Assembly: GCA_946555465.1 (NCBI GenBank)
Contig: CAMNST010000012.1
Coordinates: forward strand, 1-64,000
Reading direction: 5' to 3'
Length of the DNA: 64,000 nucleotides
Source of the DNA: an uncultured Clostridia bacterium
Lineage (GTDB): Bacteria > Bacillota > Clostridia > Oscillospirales > Acutalibacteraceae
Both the position numbers and the translations under genes were made by a program. Positions 32,201 through 40,566 of the stretch are shown piece by piece; positions within the stretch are counted from its first letter, which is position 1, and every line of letters starts with the position of its first letter. The notes beneath the pieces were generated by a model. That model searched no databases. It saw only the letters and a list, made by a program, of their open reading frames with translations, and was not told the DNA's origin.

Positions 32201-34621
32201 TTACAGATGCTTTATTGCGTGATTAAGAACGTTGATTGCTGTTCTCTGCATTTCACCAAGCGTTATGCCGTCAGGTTTCTGATAAGTATCAAGCAGTGTT
32301 CTTCCCACCTTTGCAGAGGGACGGTATCCGTTTCCGCCGGGCATAAGAACATCGACCTGAGCGCGAACCCTGTATGCATCATTTTTCAGTTTTGGAAATT
32401 CAGGAGATTTGTCTTTAGACATCCACCAATCGGTAATAATCAATCCATCATACTTCCACTCGCCTCTCAGAATTGCTGTAACAAGTTCATAATTGTAATG
32501 GCTATGAACGCCGTTGACCTTATTATAACTTGTCATTATTGTATGCGGGTGGCTTTTTATTATCATATGCTCAAAACCCTTAAGATAAATTTCTCTGAGT
32601 GCCCTCTCGCTGACCCTTGAATCATTAAAGTTTCGACTTTTTTCCTGATTGTTGCAGGCAAAATGTTTCGGGCAGGCAGATACACCCTTGCTCTGAATTC
32701 CATTTACAACTGCTGCTGCAATCTCACCTGATAAATAAGGATCTTCACTGAAATATTCAAAATTTCTTCCGCAAAGCGGATTTCTGTGAATATTCATTCC
32801 CGGTGCAAGGAGAACATTTACACCGTGATAAACCATTTCTTCACCTAACTCGGCATAAAGGTTTTCAACAAGCCCGGTATTAAATGTTGAAGCAAGTGCT
32901 GTTCCGCACGGAAGCAGTGCACAGGTCTTTTTTATACGTATTCCCGAAGGTCCGTCACATGTAATTACAGGCGGAATACCCTTATCTCTGAGTGACTTTG
33001 TTATACCGCCGAATGCCCCTGCATTACCTATAATACCGAGCGAGGAATTCATCTCGCCCTCGCCGTGAGAAATATCATCAAGTTCCTGCGGTGACAACTG
33101 CGCAACAAATTCATTCATCGTATTTTTTTTATTTTTTACATCACTGAGTTTTATTCCCTTATCCCCCGTGTATGTAATTTCCTGAGGCAAATTATCAAGA
33201 ATTTCTTTTCTGAGATCATTTGCAGATGAAGGTGTTTTTTCATATGCAAGGCTGCCGTTTTTGTTTACAAACCTGTTAAAAGCGTATTTTCCTTTAACCG
33301 CCGAATGTTCGCTGAGTTGTTTTACAACAGCGGTTTCATTTTGAATAAACACTGCCGTTTCGGCACAATCTCTTACACTTGTTCCTATAAAAATACCATA
33401 TCTGCCCTTTTCAAGCACATAGGCAGATTTAAATCCGCTTTTTCCGCTGTCATCATATGGCGCAAAATCAGCAATATCAAAACTTACAGTCAGAACCTGT
33501 TCCTCATTCGGTGCAAGTTCTTTTGTTTTATTAAACCCTGCAAGAACTTTTGACGGATTGCCGAGAGTTCCCTGAGGCAAAGAAAGATAAACCTGAATCA
33601 CTTCTTTACCATTGATGTTCCCCGTATTTTTCACAGCAACATTTACAGTTACAAAAATGCCTTCCATGTTAACGTCAGAGTGATAATCAAAAGTTGTATA
33701 ACTCAAACCGTAACCAAACGGATAAAGCACGTCCTTTTCGGCAAAGGTTTCAAAATATCTGTAACCCACATAGATATCTTCGACATAATTATTGAACTTT
33801 GATTTACCGAAATGATCAAAACCGGGATATTTATCATAAGATAGCGCAATCGTATCCGTCAGTTTTCCGCTGGGGCTGACTTTACCCGTAAGTATATCGG
33901 CGAGTGCTGTTCCGCTTTCCATACCACCCTGCCACGCATAAAGAATTGCGCCGATTTTATCACCATACTCTTTTATCCACGACATATCAATGACATTGCC
34001 GCAGTCCAGAATAACCGCAACACGGTCAAATGCCTTTGTAACTTTGCTGAGCATATCCCGCTCGCAATCGGTTAGATAATAACTTCCTTTTGTGAGCGTA
34101 TTTTCTCTGTCTTCGCCTGCTGCCCTGCCGATAACAACAAGTGCAACGCTTTTTTCAGCGGCTGCCTTTCTTACAACATCATCACTCAGCGGCATTTCAG
34201 GATAATTCATCGGCCAGTGACCCCAGAAGCCGTCGAACACTTCATTTTTCGGGTCATTAATCCATTTCATATATGTATTATATAAATCATTATTATAACT
34301 CACGCCTGCCTCAGTCAGACCTTCAAAAACATTTCTGATATAAGGACGTACAATATCACCGCCGCTGCCATAGCCGACACCGAAATAATTTACTGCACAC
34401 CTGCCGAAAACAGCAACATTATCGTCTTTTTTCAAAGGTAAAGTATTGTTATCATTCTTAAGCATAACAATACCTTCTGCTGCGGCAAGCCTTGCCAAAG
34501 GCACAATTTTTTCATTCGCAATTTTTCCGCCTTCTGTTTTGCCGACCAACTCCTGTTCAAGTCCGCTTCCGGTAACTTTTTGCGTAACAAAATTTATAAT
34601 TTTATTTAGTACACGACTCAT
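32201..34621 (-). CDS. Glycoside hydrolase family 3 beta-glucosidase, permuted domain order
   Basis: Hydrolyses beta-glucosides or related oligosaccharides in the cytoplasm (no signal peptide). The domain order is swapped relative to most GH3 enzymes: the C-terminal alpha/beta/alpha domain comes first (VMLKNDNNTLPL, about 55-300), then a fibronectin-III-like domain (about 330-430), and the TIM-barrel GH3 domain last (CDGPSGIR, NPLCGRNFEYFSEDP, KHFACNNQE) with the nucleophile Asp in LIITDWW. This permutation is known from Ruminococcus and Butyrivibrio enzymes. Start at ATG 34621, four codons inside the longest frame, because GGGG precedes it. 806 residues. Confidence 0.92.
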   Translation of the reverse strand: MSRVLNKIINFVTQKVTGSGLEQELVGKTEGGKIANEKIVPLARLAAAEGIVMLKNDNNTLPLKKDDNVAVFGRCAVNYFGVGYGSGGDIVRPYIRNVFEGLTEAGVSYNNDLYNTYMKWINDPKNEVFDGFWGHWPMNYPEMPLSDDVVRKAAAEKSVALVVIGRAAGEDRENTLTKGSYYLTDCERDMLSKVTKAFDRVAVILDCGNVIDMSWIKEYGDKIGAILYAWQGGMESGTALADILTGKVSPSGKLTDTIALSYDKYPGFDHFGKSKFNNYVEDIYVGYRYFETFAEKDVLYPFGYGLSYTTFDYHSDVNMEGIFVTVNVAVKNTGNINGKEVIQVYLSLPQGTLGNPSKVLAGFNKTKELAPNEEQVLTVSFDIADFAPYDDSGKSGFKSAYVLEKGRYGIFIGTSVRDCAETAVFIQNETAVVKQLSEHSAVKGKYAFNRFVNKNGSLAYEKTPSSANDLRKEILDNLPQEITYTGDKGIKLSDVKNKKNTMNEFVAQLSPQELDDISHGEGEMNSSLGIIGNAGAFGGITKSLRDKGIPPVITCDGPSGIRIKKTCALLPCGTALASTFNTGLVENLYAELGEEMVYHGVNVLLAPGMNIHRNPLCGRNFEYFSEDPYLSGEIAAAVVNGIQSKGVSACPKHFACNNQEKSRNFNDSRVSERALREIYLKGFEHMIIKSHPHTIMTSYNKVNGVHSHYNYELVTAILRGEWKYDGLIITDWWMSKDKSPEFPKLKNDAYRVRAQVDVLMPGGNGYRPSAKVGRTLLDTYQKPDGITLGEMQRTAINVLNHAIKHL

Positions 34622-34652
34622 AGAATACCCCACTGATTAAATTTCAATACAT

Positions 34653-34681
34653 ATAATATCATTTTTAAACTGCATTATCAA
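34653..34681 (-). promoter_or_regulatory. Promoter of the GH3 gene
   Basis: TTGATA (34676-34681) and TATTAT (34653-34658) on the minus strand with a 17-base spacer, just after the terminator of the candidate small RNA. Confidence 0.7.
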
Positions 34682-34687
34682 CATTGA

Positions 34688-34788
34688 TAAAAAGAAAAGG
34701 TCGGAATTTGATTCCGACCTTTCCCTCTCTCTGTTATTACAAACTATGGAGGACCAGAGTGTGAGATGGTGCGGCCCATCTCAAATCC
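34688..34788 (-). ncRNA. Candidate small RNA of about 100 bases
   Basis: A perfect minus-strand promoter is followed about 100 bases later by a strong terminator (arms 34696-34707 and 34711-34722, then TTTTCTTTTT), with no open frame between. The transcript would begin with a stem GAGATGG/CCATCTC (34763-34769, 34776-34782). A second weaker stem CTCTG/CAGAG would present GGTCCTCC in its loop, complementary to Shine-Dalgarno sequences. It does not show the conserved features of 6S, SRP, tmRNA or RNase P RNA. Function unknown. Confidence 0.7.
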
Positions 34789-34794
34789 ATTTAT

Positions 34795-34823
34795 ATTATA
34801 GTATAAATTGCATAAGTTGTCAA
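34795..34823 (-). promoter_or_regulatory. Consensus promoter of the candidate small RNA
   Basis: TTGACA (34818-34823), exactly 17 bases, TATAAT (34795-34800) on the minus strand: a perfect sigma-A match. Confidence 0.88.
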
Positions 34824-34992
34824 GTGTATTGATGAAACATTTTATTTATTTTTACCATTAAACAACAATCAGAAATAGCAAATTATATCTGCAAATTTGC
34901 ATTTTTCTTTAAGAGATAAAATGAAAAAGTGACAATAATTTTTCAAAAATATATCAGAAGAGAGTTTTTCTGTACACCGCTGACAAGCAGTA

Positions 34993-35021
34993 TTGACACC
35001 GAACAATCGTTTGTTTATTAT
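34993..35021 (+). promoter_or_regulatory. Promoter of the small protein and sigma-like gene pair
   Basis: TTGACA (34993-34998) and TATTAT (35016-35021) with a 17-base spacer. The leader to the first start codon is about 57 bases. The stretch 34824-34992 shows nothing further. Confidence 0.8.
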
Positions 35022-35084
35022 GGATGTATAGCACAAACGTTCTTTGCGCTTGTGAATTTATAAAAAAGAAAGAAGGGCAGCAAA

Positions 35085-35294
35085 ATGACTGTTGAAGAAC
35101 TGGCCCGTGAATATGAGGGGCAATACATATCTCTCTGTGCAAAAATGGACGGCTTAAAACCGCTCCTTTATGTCTACAGCGGAAAAGATTTAACGATACT
35201 CAGAAAAAGAATAAAAATTTATTATGATATGGCTTGTGAATGCAAAAGAATTTCATCTTTGCTTTCCTGTTACAATGAAAAGGAGGATTTATAG
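35085..35294 (+). CDS. Small helical protein of unknown function
   Basis: A 69-residue protein (MTVEELAREYEGQYISLCAK...) predicted to be largely helical and charged, with no membrane segment. AGAAGGG precedes its ATG. Its stop codon overlaps the GTG start of the sigma-region-4 protein by one base, so the pair is translationally coupled. No family recognised. Confidence 0.7.
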   Translation: MTVEELAREYEGQYISLCAKMDGLKPLLYVYSGKDLTILRKRIKIYYDMACECKRISSLLSCYNEKEDL

Positions 35295-35623
35295 TGATAG
35301 ATTTTGTTGATGCTTATATGCAGAATTCAAATATTGAGACGGAAGAAATTGATGGTTTTGATGAACAGCGCATTCTCAGCAAATCGGTTTCAAAAGTGCT
35401 TCCGCTCATTATAAAAAATGAACTTACGCCAAAGCAAAGCCTTTGTCTCAGAATGTTTTATATTCACGGAAAAACCCAGACACAGATTGCAGAAGAACTG
35501 AAACTTTCTCAGCCGACAGTAAGCCGCCATATTTCAGTGGCAAAAAAAATTTTAAACAAAAATCTCGGCTACTGCCTGTACTGTGTTAAACAAGCAAATG
35601 AGCAGTGGCTCAAATACAATTAA
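35294..35623 (+). CDS. Sigma-70 region 4-like DNA-binding protein
   Basis: A 109-residue protein whose C-terminal half is a sigma region 4 / LuxR-like helix-turn-helix (LTPKQSLCLRMFYIHGKTQT, then IAEELKLSQPTVSRHISVAK). Region 2 is absent, so it is not a complete sigma factor; it could be a transcription activator or an anti-sigma-like partner. The start is GTG, seven bases after AGGAGG. It resembles small regulators found in clostridial genomes and phages, but no other phage gene is close. Confidence 0.72.
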   Translation: MIDFVDAYMQNSNIETEEIDGFDEQRILSKSVSKVLPLIIKNELTPKQSLCLRMFYIHGKTQTQIAEELKLSQPTVSRHISVAKKILNKNLGYCLYCVKQANEQWLKYN

Positions 35624-35728
35624 ACCACTGCTCTATACCGCAGGGAAAACAAATCATTCCCTGCTTTCTGACAACTGATACAACAACGGCTATTTTAAAG
35701 GGAAAAATCCCACCGTTATCAACAGTTG
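35601..35728 (+). other. Structured 3' region with three consecutive hairpins
   Basis: AGCAGTGG/CCACTGCT (35601-35608, 35625-35632), GCAGGGAA/TTCCCTGC (35640-35647, 35657-35664) and a nested element 35672-35728 with CAACTG/CAGTTG outside, AACGG/CCGTT inside and GGG/CCC at the tip. None has a strong T-run; the true terminator follows at 35733. Likely a folded 3' untranslated region or a small RNA. Confidence 0.5.
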
Positions 35729-35732
35729 AAAA

Positions 35733-35774
35733 ACAACCGCATCTCTTTATTTTATGAGGTGCGGCTGTTTTTTG
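35733..35774 (+). terminator. Terminator of the sigma-like gene unit
   Basis: Arms at 35733-35745 and 35756-35768 (core CCGCA/TGCGG) followed by TTTTTTG. Near the stop of the converging gene at 35784 and could serve both strands. Confidence 0.85.
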
Positions 35775-35783
35775 TTATTAATA

Positions 35784-36554
35784 TTATGTCAAAAAAGCGC
35801 CTTTTATTATGGCGGCAAGAAACAGAACGCCGTAAATTACAGGCTGATGGGCAAGATATATCCAGAGGCTGTTTTTCCCTACAAAAGAAAGCGGTTTTAT
35901 ACAGCTTTTGTACATTGATGGCGGAAGTTTTTCCTCTGCCGCAAGTTTACCGACAAAACTGCCGAAAAAGAACATAAATATCCATGGAATAAGCGGGAAA
36001 TAATCGGCACTGTAAAAACTGTCATTATGAAATCCAAGCGGGGCAAAAATGTTACTGCTGTACAAATTATCGGGCAGATCAATCAGACCGAAACAAAGAG
36101 TATGTTTGTCAATACCGTAAAAGAAAAGAAACAGCACAGCAGAAATCAAGGCACCGATACGATAATCAATCTTTTTCATAACGGGCAGAAGAAGACCTGC
36201 CGCAACCATACAGATACCCATAAAATGAAGAATTCCGAAATAAATCTGCGCTCCGTCAAATCCTGCAAAAGGCATAACAACTGCAGTGACAACCGTTACA
36301 AGCACTGCACAGCCGATAACAAGAAATCCCCTTTTAACGGCATTTCTTGAAAGACGGGTACACATACCGGAAATAATGATAAACGCAGCCCAGAAAACAG
36401 GCTGAACAATACATAATGCATCAAAAATCTCATATCCCCACGAAAGTCCGAGAACATCACCAATATCTAAAAACGTATGGTGAATAACCATACAGATTAT
36501 TGCAAATCCCCTTATTTCATCAAGCATATGAATTCTTTTTCTGTTTTTATCCAA
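35784..36554 (-). CDS. DUF1624 / heparan-alpha-glucosaminide N-acetyltransferase-like membrane protein
   Basis: Integral membrane protein of 256 residues with the DUF1624 signature RIHMLDEIRGFAIICMVIHH at its N-terminus and about seven hydrophobic segments. The family is related to HGSNAT acetyltransferases and YeiB-like proteins; the substrate here is unknown. I place the start at TTG 36554, seven bases after AGGAGG; the frame is open 46 codons further into AT-rich upstream sequence with no ribosome-binding site. Confidence 0.8.
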   Translation of the reverse strand: MDKNRKRIHMLDEIRGFAIICMVIHHTFLDIGDVLGLSWGYEIFDALCIVQPVFWAAFIIISGMCTRLSRNAVKRGFLVIGCAVLVTVVTAVVMPFAGFDGAQIYFGILHFMGICMVAAGLLLPVMKKIDYRIGALISAVLFLFFYGIDKHTLCFGLIDLPDNLYSSNIFAPLGFHNDSFYSADYFPLIPWIFMFFFGSFVGKLAAEEKLPPSMYKSCIKPLSFVGKNSLWIYLAHQPVIYGVLFLAAIIKGAFLT

Positions 36555-36605
36555 ACACACGCCTCCTAAAATAAATATATTATATTGTACCATAATTGTT
36601 AGATA

Positions 36606-36634
36606 TTGTATATATAAAAAAAATATGCTATAAT
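36606..36634 (+). promoter_or_regulatory. Promoter of the five-gene operon
   Basis: TTGTAT (36606-36611) and TATAAT (36629-36634) with a 17-base spacer, about 40 bases before the thioesterase start. Confidence 0.7.
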
Positions 36635-36660
36635 TATATGACTTATATGACTTATATGAA
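36634..36660 (+). repeat. Three tandem 9-base repeats in the leader
   Basis: TTATATGAC at 36634-36642 and 36643-36651, then TTATATGAA at 36652-36660, lying between the -10 box and the ribosome-binding site, across the predicted transcription start. Confidence 0.8.
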
Positions 36661-36673
36661 TGAGGTAGTAAAA

Positions 36674-37060
36674 ATGAAAGTTTTTGACACACCCCTTAAG
36701 GGTACAGCCAAAACAGCAGTAAATGAAAACAACACGGCAAAAGCCGTAAAATCGGGTAGTCTTGATGTCTTTGCAACGCCAATGATGATTGCACTGATTG
36801 AAGAAGCAACCTGCAGCGCCTGCGCACCCCTGCTTGATGAAAACGAAACCACTGTCGGCACAAAAATCAATGTCAGCCACGATAAGCCAAGCAAACTCGG
36901 CAGCAAAATCACGGCCTATGCAGAACTTAATAAAGTTGACAAACGGCAACTTACTTTTTCGGTTTATTCAGAAGATGACAATGGCAATATCATCGGTAAA
37001 GGCACGGTTGAAAGATTTGTTGTTCTTTCAGACAAATTTATGAAGAAGGTAAACGGATAA
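36674..37060 (+). CDS. FlK-like hotdog thioesterase
   Basis: A 128-residue single hotdog-fold protein resembling the fluoroacetyl-CoA thioesterase FlK group, which hydrolyses acyl-CoA thioesters. Segments that match are ATPMMIALIEEATCSA and TVGTKINVSHDKPS, carrying the Thr/Glu/His positions of the family. The true substrate is unknown, since most relatives do not act on fluoroacetyl-CoA. ATG 36674 follows GAGGTAG. Its stop overlaps the start of the next gene (TAATG), beginning a tightly coupled operon. Confidence 0.85.
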   Translation: MKVFDTPLKGTAKTAVNENNTAKAVKSGSLDVFATPMMIALIEEATCSACAPLLDENETTVGTKINVSHDKPSKLGSKITAYAELNKVDKRQLTFSVYSEDDNGNIIGKGTVERFVVLSDKFMKKVNG

Positions 37061-38235
37061 TGAGATACAGCGGCGTAATATTTGATTTTGACGGAACAAT
37101 ATGCGATACAGGAGAAGGCATACTTAAAAGTGCAAAATATGCGCTGGATGCCTTTGGCTACAATGCACCCGACTATGAACAACTGACCTGTTTTATAGGC
37201 CCTCCACTGCTGGTAACATTTCAGGAGGTTTACGGAGCAGACCCGTCAAAAGCAGAAGAACTTGTAAAAAAATTCAGAGAAAGATACACAAATAAAGGTG
37301 TTTTTGAAAGTGAACTTTACGAAGGAGTAAAAGAACTTCTGCAAACACTGAAAAAAGATAATATCAAAATCGGAATTGCATCTTCAAAGCCTCAGGATTA
37401 TATAGAAACACTTCTTGACCGTTTTGCAATAAAATCATATTTTCATACCATCTGCGGCGTTTCTTTCACGGCAGACTGCGAATCAAAATCAAGTATCATT
37501 GCAAGATGCCTTAAAGAACTTAATCTGCCCGGAAATGAAGTAATTATGGTCGGCGATAAAAAGTATGATATTGAAGGTGCAAAAGCAAATGTTATAGACT
37601 CTGTCGGAGTTTTATGGGGATACGGCACCAAATTTGAACATATCGAGGCAGGCGCTAAATATATTGTTGATAAAATGGAAGATATTTCGGCAATCGCTCT
37701 TGGTTTCTACGAAAGAACAGATAATGTTCAGGGAATTTTCAGCGGAAATATAATAACCGTTCACCACGATGATATAACACTTTCCGACGGAAATCAGGCA
37801 AAAAGAGAAGTTGTTGACCACCCCGGCGGAGTTGCCATAGTCGGTCTTACAGATAATAACGAAGTGCTTATGGTAAGGCAGTTCAGATATCCGTATAAAG
37901 AAGTTATATATGAAATTCCTGCAGGCAAACTTGAGAAGGGCGAAGATCCGCTCGAAGCCGGAATACGCGAATTCGGTGAGGAATGCGGAGCAACCGCTGA
38001 AAAATTTGAGTCGCTCGGAAAAATCTATCCCACACCGGGATACTGCAGCGAAATAATTCATCTTTATGCCGCAACAAATATCACCTTCGGTGAGCAGCAT
38101 CTTGATGAGGATGAATTTTTGGATGTTATAAAAATGCCGCTCAGGGAATGTATAGACAGAATCAGGAGCGGTGAAATCAAAGATGCCAAAACAATTATCG
38201 GTATTCTGAAATTAAAACTAATCACAGAGGATTAA
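37060..38235 (+). CDS. HAD phosphatase fused to a NUDIX (ADP-ribose pyrophosphatase-like) domain
   Basis: Two complete catalytic domains in one 391-residue chain. Residues 1-215 form a HAD hydrolase of the Gph/PGPase type: nucleophile motif FDFDGTICDTG, motif II/III (SSKPQ), motif IV GDKKYDIEGA. Residues 220-391 form a NUDIX hydrolase of the ADP-ribose pyrophosphatase type, with the NUDIX box running from GKLEKGEDPLEAG to IREFGEECGA and a preceding VRQFRYPY segment. NUDIX cleavage of ADP-ribose gives ribose 5-phosphate and AMP, and the HAD domain could remove a phosphate from a product; this coupling is inference. Starts within the thioesterase stop. Confidence 0.92.
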   Translation: MRYSGVIFDFDGTICDTGEGILKSAKYALDAFGYNAPDYEQLTCFIGPPLLVTFQEVYGADPSKAEELVKKFRERYTNKGVFESELYEGVKELLQTLKKDNIKIGIASSKPQDYIETLLDRFAIKSYFHTICGVSFTADCESKSSIIARCLKELNLPGNEVIMVGDKKYDIEGAKANVIDSVGVLWGYGTKFEHIEAGAKYIVDKMEDISAIALGFYERTDNVQGIFSGNIITVHHDDITLSDGNQAKREVVDHPGGVAIVGLTDNNEVLMVRQFRYPYKEVIYEIPAGKLEKGEDPLEAGIREFGEECGATAEKFESLGKIYPTPGYCSEIIHLYAATNITFGEQHLDEDEFLDVIKMPLRECIDRIRSGEIKDAKTIIGILKLKLITED

Positions 38236-38237
38236 AA

Positions 38238-39386
38238 ATGACAGCATATCTTGACAATTCGGCAACAACAAAACCCTGCAAAGAATGCACGGATGCAGTT
38301 TGCAGAATGCTCAGTGAAAACTGGGGCAATCCCTCAAGCCTGCATAATCTTGGAATCCATGCGATGAAAGAGATTGTAACGGCACGAACTGTTATTGCAG
38401 ATTCACTCGGAGCAGACAAAGAAGAAATTATATTTACATCAGGTGCAACCGAAGCAAATAACATTGCCGTTTTCGGTGCAGCAAAGGCAAAAAAGAGGCT
38501 CGGCAACCGCATTGTTACAACCGCAATAGAACACGAAAGCGTTCTTCAGTCGGCACAGGAACTTGAGAAGCAGGGTTTTGAAGTAATATATCTTAAACCT
38601 GATAAATTTGGAAATATAAGCGAAAATCAAATAATTGAAGCAGTAAACAGCAGCACCATTCTTGTTTCAATAATGTATATAAATAATGAGGTTGGCTCGA
38701 TACTCCCTGTGCGTTCGATACAGCGTGCAGTAAAAAAAGCAAACGCACCTGCACTTATACATATTGACTGTGTACAGGCATATGGAAAAATACCGATTAA
38801 CGCAAAAAAACTCGGTGCAGACTTAATCAGTATTTCGGCACATAAAGTTCACGGACCCAAAGGCATCGGTGCATTATATATAAACAAATCCGCAAACCTT
38901 ACAAATCAGAATTTTGCAAGAGTTTTCGGCGGAGAACAGGAAAGAAAAATCCGACCGGGTACGGAAAACGCACCGCTTATTGCAGGTTTTGCCGCAGCAG
39001 TAAAAAATATTGATTTATCCTCGGTACAAAAACAAAAAATAAAAGAACTTAACGCATATGCAAAAAGCAGACTTTCCGAGATTAAGGGGCTGACATTTAA
39101 CAGCGGCGAAAACGCATCAGACTATATTATCAACGTCTATGTTCCCACTTTTATGAGAAGCCAGACTATTCTGCAGGAACTTTCTGCAAACTATGGTATA
39201 TTTGTCAGCAACGGCTCTGCCTGTGCAAAAGGTAAAAAAAGCCATGTTCTGACCGCAATGAATCTTGACAATGAAATTCTTGACAAAAGCATACGAATCA
39301 GTTTTTGCCGAAACAACACAAAAGAAGATATTGACCTTCTTGCAGATGCCCTCAAAGATTTAATAAAAAAACACCCACGGAGTTAA
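38238..39386 (+). CDS. Cysteine desulfurase (NifS/IscS family), ThiI partner
   Basis: PLP enzyme that takes sulfur from cysteine as an enzyme-bound persulfide. The N-terminal YLDNSATTKP, PLP lysine in SISAHKVHGPKGIG and the active-site Cys loop SNGSACAKGKKSH are all present. 382 residues. It lies two bases after the fusion gene and seven bases before thiI; in Bacillus the desulfurase NifZ next to thiI supplies sulfur for 4-thiouridine in tRNA, and the same is likely here rather than iron-sulfur cluster assembly, as no iscU is adjacent. Confidence 0.92.
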   Translation: MTAYLDNSATTKPCKECTDAVCRMLSENWGNPSSLHNLGIHAMKEIVTARTVIADSLGADKEEIIFTSGATEANNIAVFGAAKAKKRLGNRIVTTAIEHESVLQSAQELEKQGFEVIYLKPDKFGNISENQIIEAVNSSTILVSIMYINNEVGSILPVRSIQRAVKKANAPALIHIDCVQAYGKIPINAKKLGADLISISAHKVHGPKGIGALYINKSANLTNQNFARVFGGEQERKIRPGTENAPLIAGFAAAVKNIDLSSVQKQKIKELNAYAKSRLSEIKGLTFNSGENASDYIINVYVPTFMRSQTILQELSANYGIFVSNGSACAKGKKSHVLTAMNLDNEILDKSIRISFCRNNTKEDIDLLADALKDLIKKHPRS

Positions 39387-39393
39387 CTATCAT

Positions 39394-40566
39394 ATGAAAG
39401 AAATTATACTTATAAAAAACGGCGAACTCGCCCTTAAAGGTTTAAACAGAAACACTTTTGAAGATATTCTTATCAAAAATATGAAAAAGAGACTATCTGA
39501 TTTAGGCAGTTTTGAATTCACAAAAAGTCAGTCAACAATTATGGTTGACCCGCTTGATGATGATATTGACCTTGATGATGCTGTTGATATGCTGAAAAAA
39601 GTTTTCGGCATTGCTGCACTTTCACGTGCATGTGTATGCGAAAAAGATTTTGATGATATCAAAACTGTTGCCGCAGAGTATCTTTGCGAGCAACTTGAAG
39701 ATGTTAAAACCTTTAAGGTTGAGGCAAAGCGTTCAGATAAAAAGTTTCCTATGAAATCGCCTGAAATCAGCAGAGAACTCGGCGGTTACCTCCTTTCAAA
39801 ATTCAGCAATTTAAAAGTTAATGTTCATAATCCAGATATTATCGTAACCGTTGAAGTGCGCGAAAAATACGCGTTTGTAAGAGGAAACAATATCAAGGGT
39901 GCAGGCGGTATGCCCACAGGCACCAGCGGAAGGGCAGGCATACTCATCAGCGGAGGAATTGACTCCCCTGTTGCTGCATATATGATGGCAAAAAGAGGTA
40001 TTGAACTCTGCTCCATTCACTTTGCATCTCCCCCGTACACATCTGAACTTGCAGAAATGAAAGTTATGGAACTGCTGAAAAAAGTTGCAAAATATTCAGG
40101 CGTAATCACAACTTTTGTTGTTCCGTTTACAAAAATACAGGAGGCAATACGAGATTTATGCCCCGAGGAATATTTCACCATAATTATGCGTAGAATTATG
40201 ATGATGATTTCGGAAAAAGTGGCAAAAAGCCAGAACTGTTCTGCTCTTATAACAGGCGAAAGTGTTGGTCAGGTAGCAAGCCAGACGATGTATGCCCTTG
40301 CCTGCACAGACTGTGCAGTAAATATGCCTGTTTTTCGCCCCTGCATAGGAATGGATAAAGAAGAAATCATAGCAATTTCAAGAAAAATAGACACTTTTGA
40401 AACTTCAATTCAGCCATACGAAGACTGCTGCACCGTTTTCACTCCGAAACATCCGAAAACAAGGCCGCAGATTGACGATGTAATCAAGGCGGAGAGCAAA
40501 ATTGAAAACCTTGACGAACTCATGGATGAAGCCATAAACAATATGAAAAAGGTAATCATACGATGA
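39394..40566 (+). CDS. thiI: tRNA 4-thiouridine synthase ThiI
   Basis: Adenylates tRNA U8 and inserts sulfur. An N-terminal ferredoxin-like and THUMP domain (about 1-165) is followed by the PP-loop ATPase domain with LISGGIDSPVAAYMMAKRG. The rhodanese domain of the E. coli enzyme is missing, as usual in Firmicutes, so sulfur must come directly from the adjacent desulfurase. 390 residues. Its stop overlaps the start of the sortase-like gene by four bases. Confidence 0.95.
   Translation: MKEIILIKNGELALKGLNRNTFEDILIKNMKKRLSDLGSFEFTKSQSTIMVDPLDDDIDLDDAVDMLKKVFGIAALSRACVCEKDFDDIKTVAAEYLCEQLEDVKTFKVEAKRSDKKFPMKSPEISRELGGYLLSKFSNLKVNVHNPDIIVTVEVREKYAFVRGNNIKGAGGMPTGTSGRAGILISGGIDSPVAAYMMAKRGIELCSIHFASPPYTSELAEMKVMELLKKVAKYSGVITTFVVPFTKIQEAIRDLCPEEYFTIIMRRIMMMISEKVAKSQNCSALITGESVGQVASQTMYALACTDCAVNMPVFRPCIGMDKEEIIAISRKIDTFETSIQPYEDCCTVFTPKHPKTRPQIDDVIKAESKIENLDELMDEAINNMKKVIIR

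Noticed and set aside
34688-34788. 6S, SRP or tmRNA identity for the small RNA
   Set aside because: It is too short for 6S or tmRNA, lacks the SRP apical GGAA/AGCA motif, and lacks a tag reading frame.
35085-35774. Prophage or integrated element around the sigma-like gene
   Set aside because: No integrase, terminase, portal or attachment repeats nearby; neighbours on both sides are ordinary chromosomal genes.
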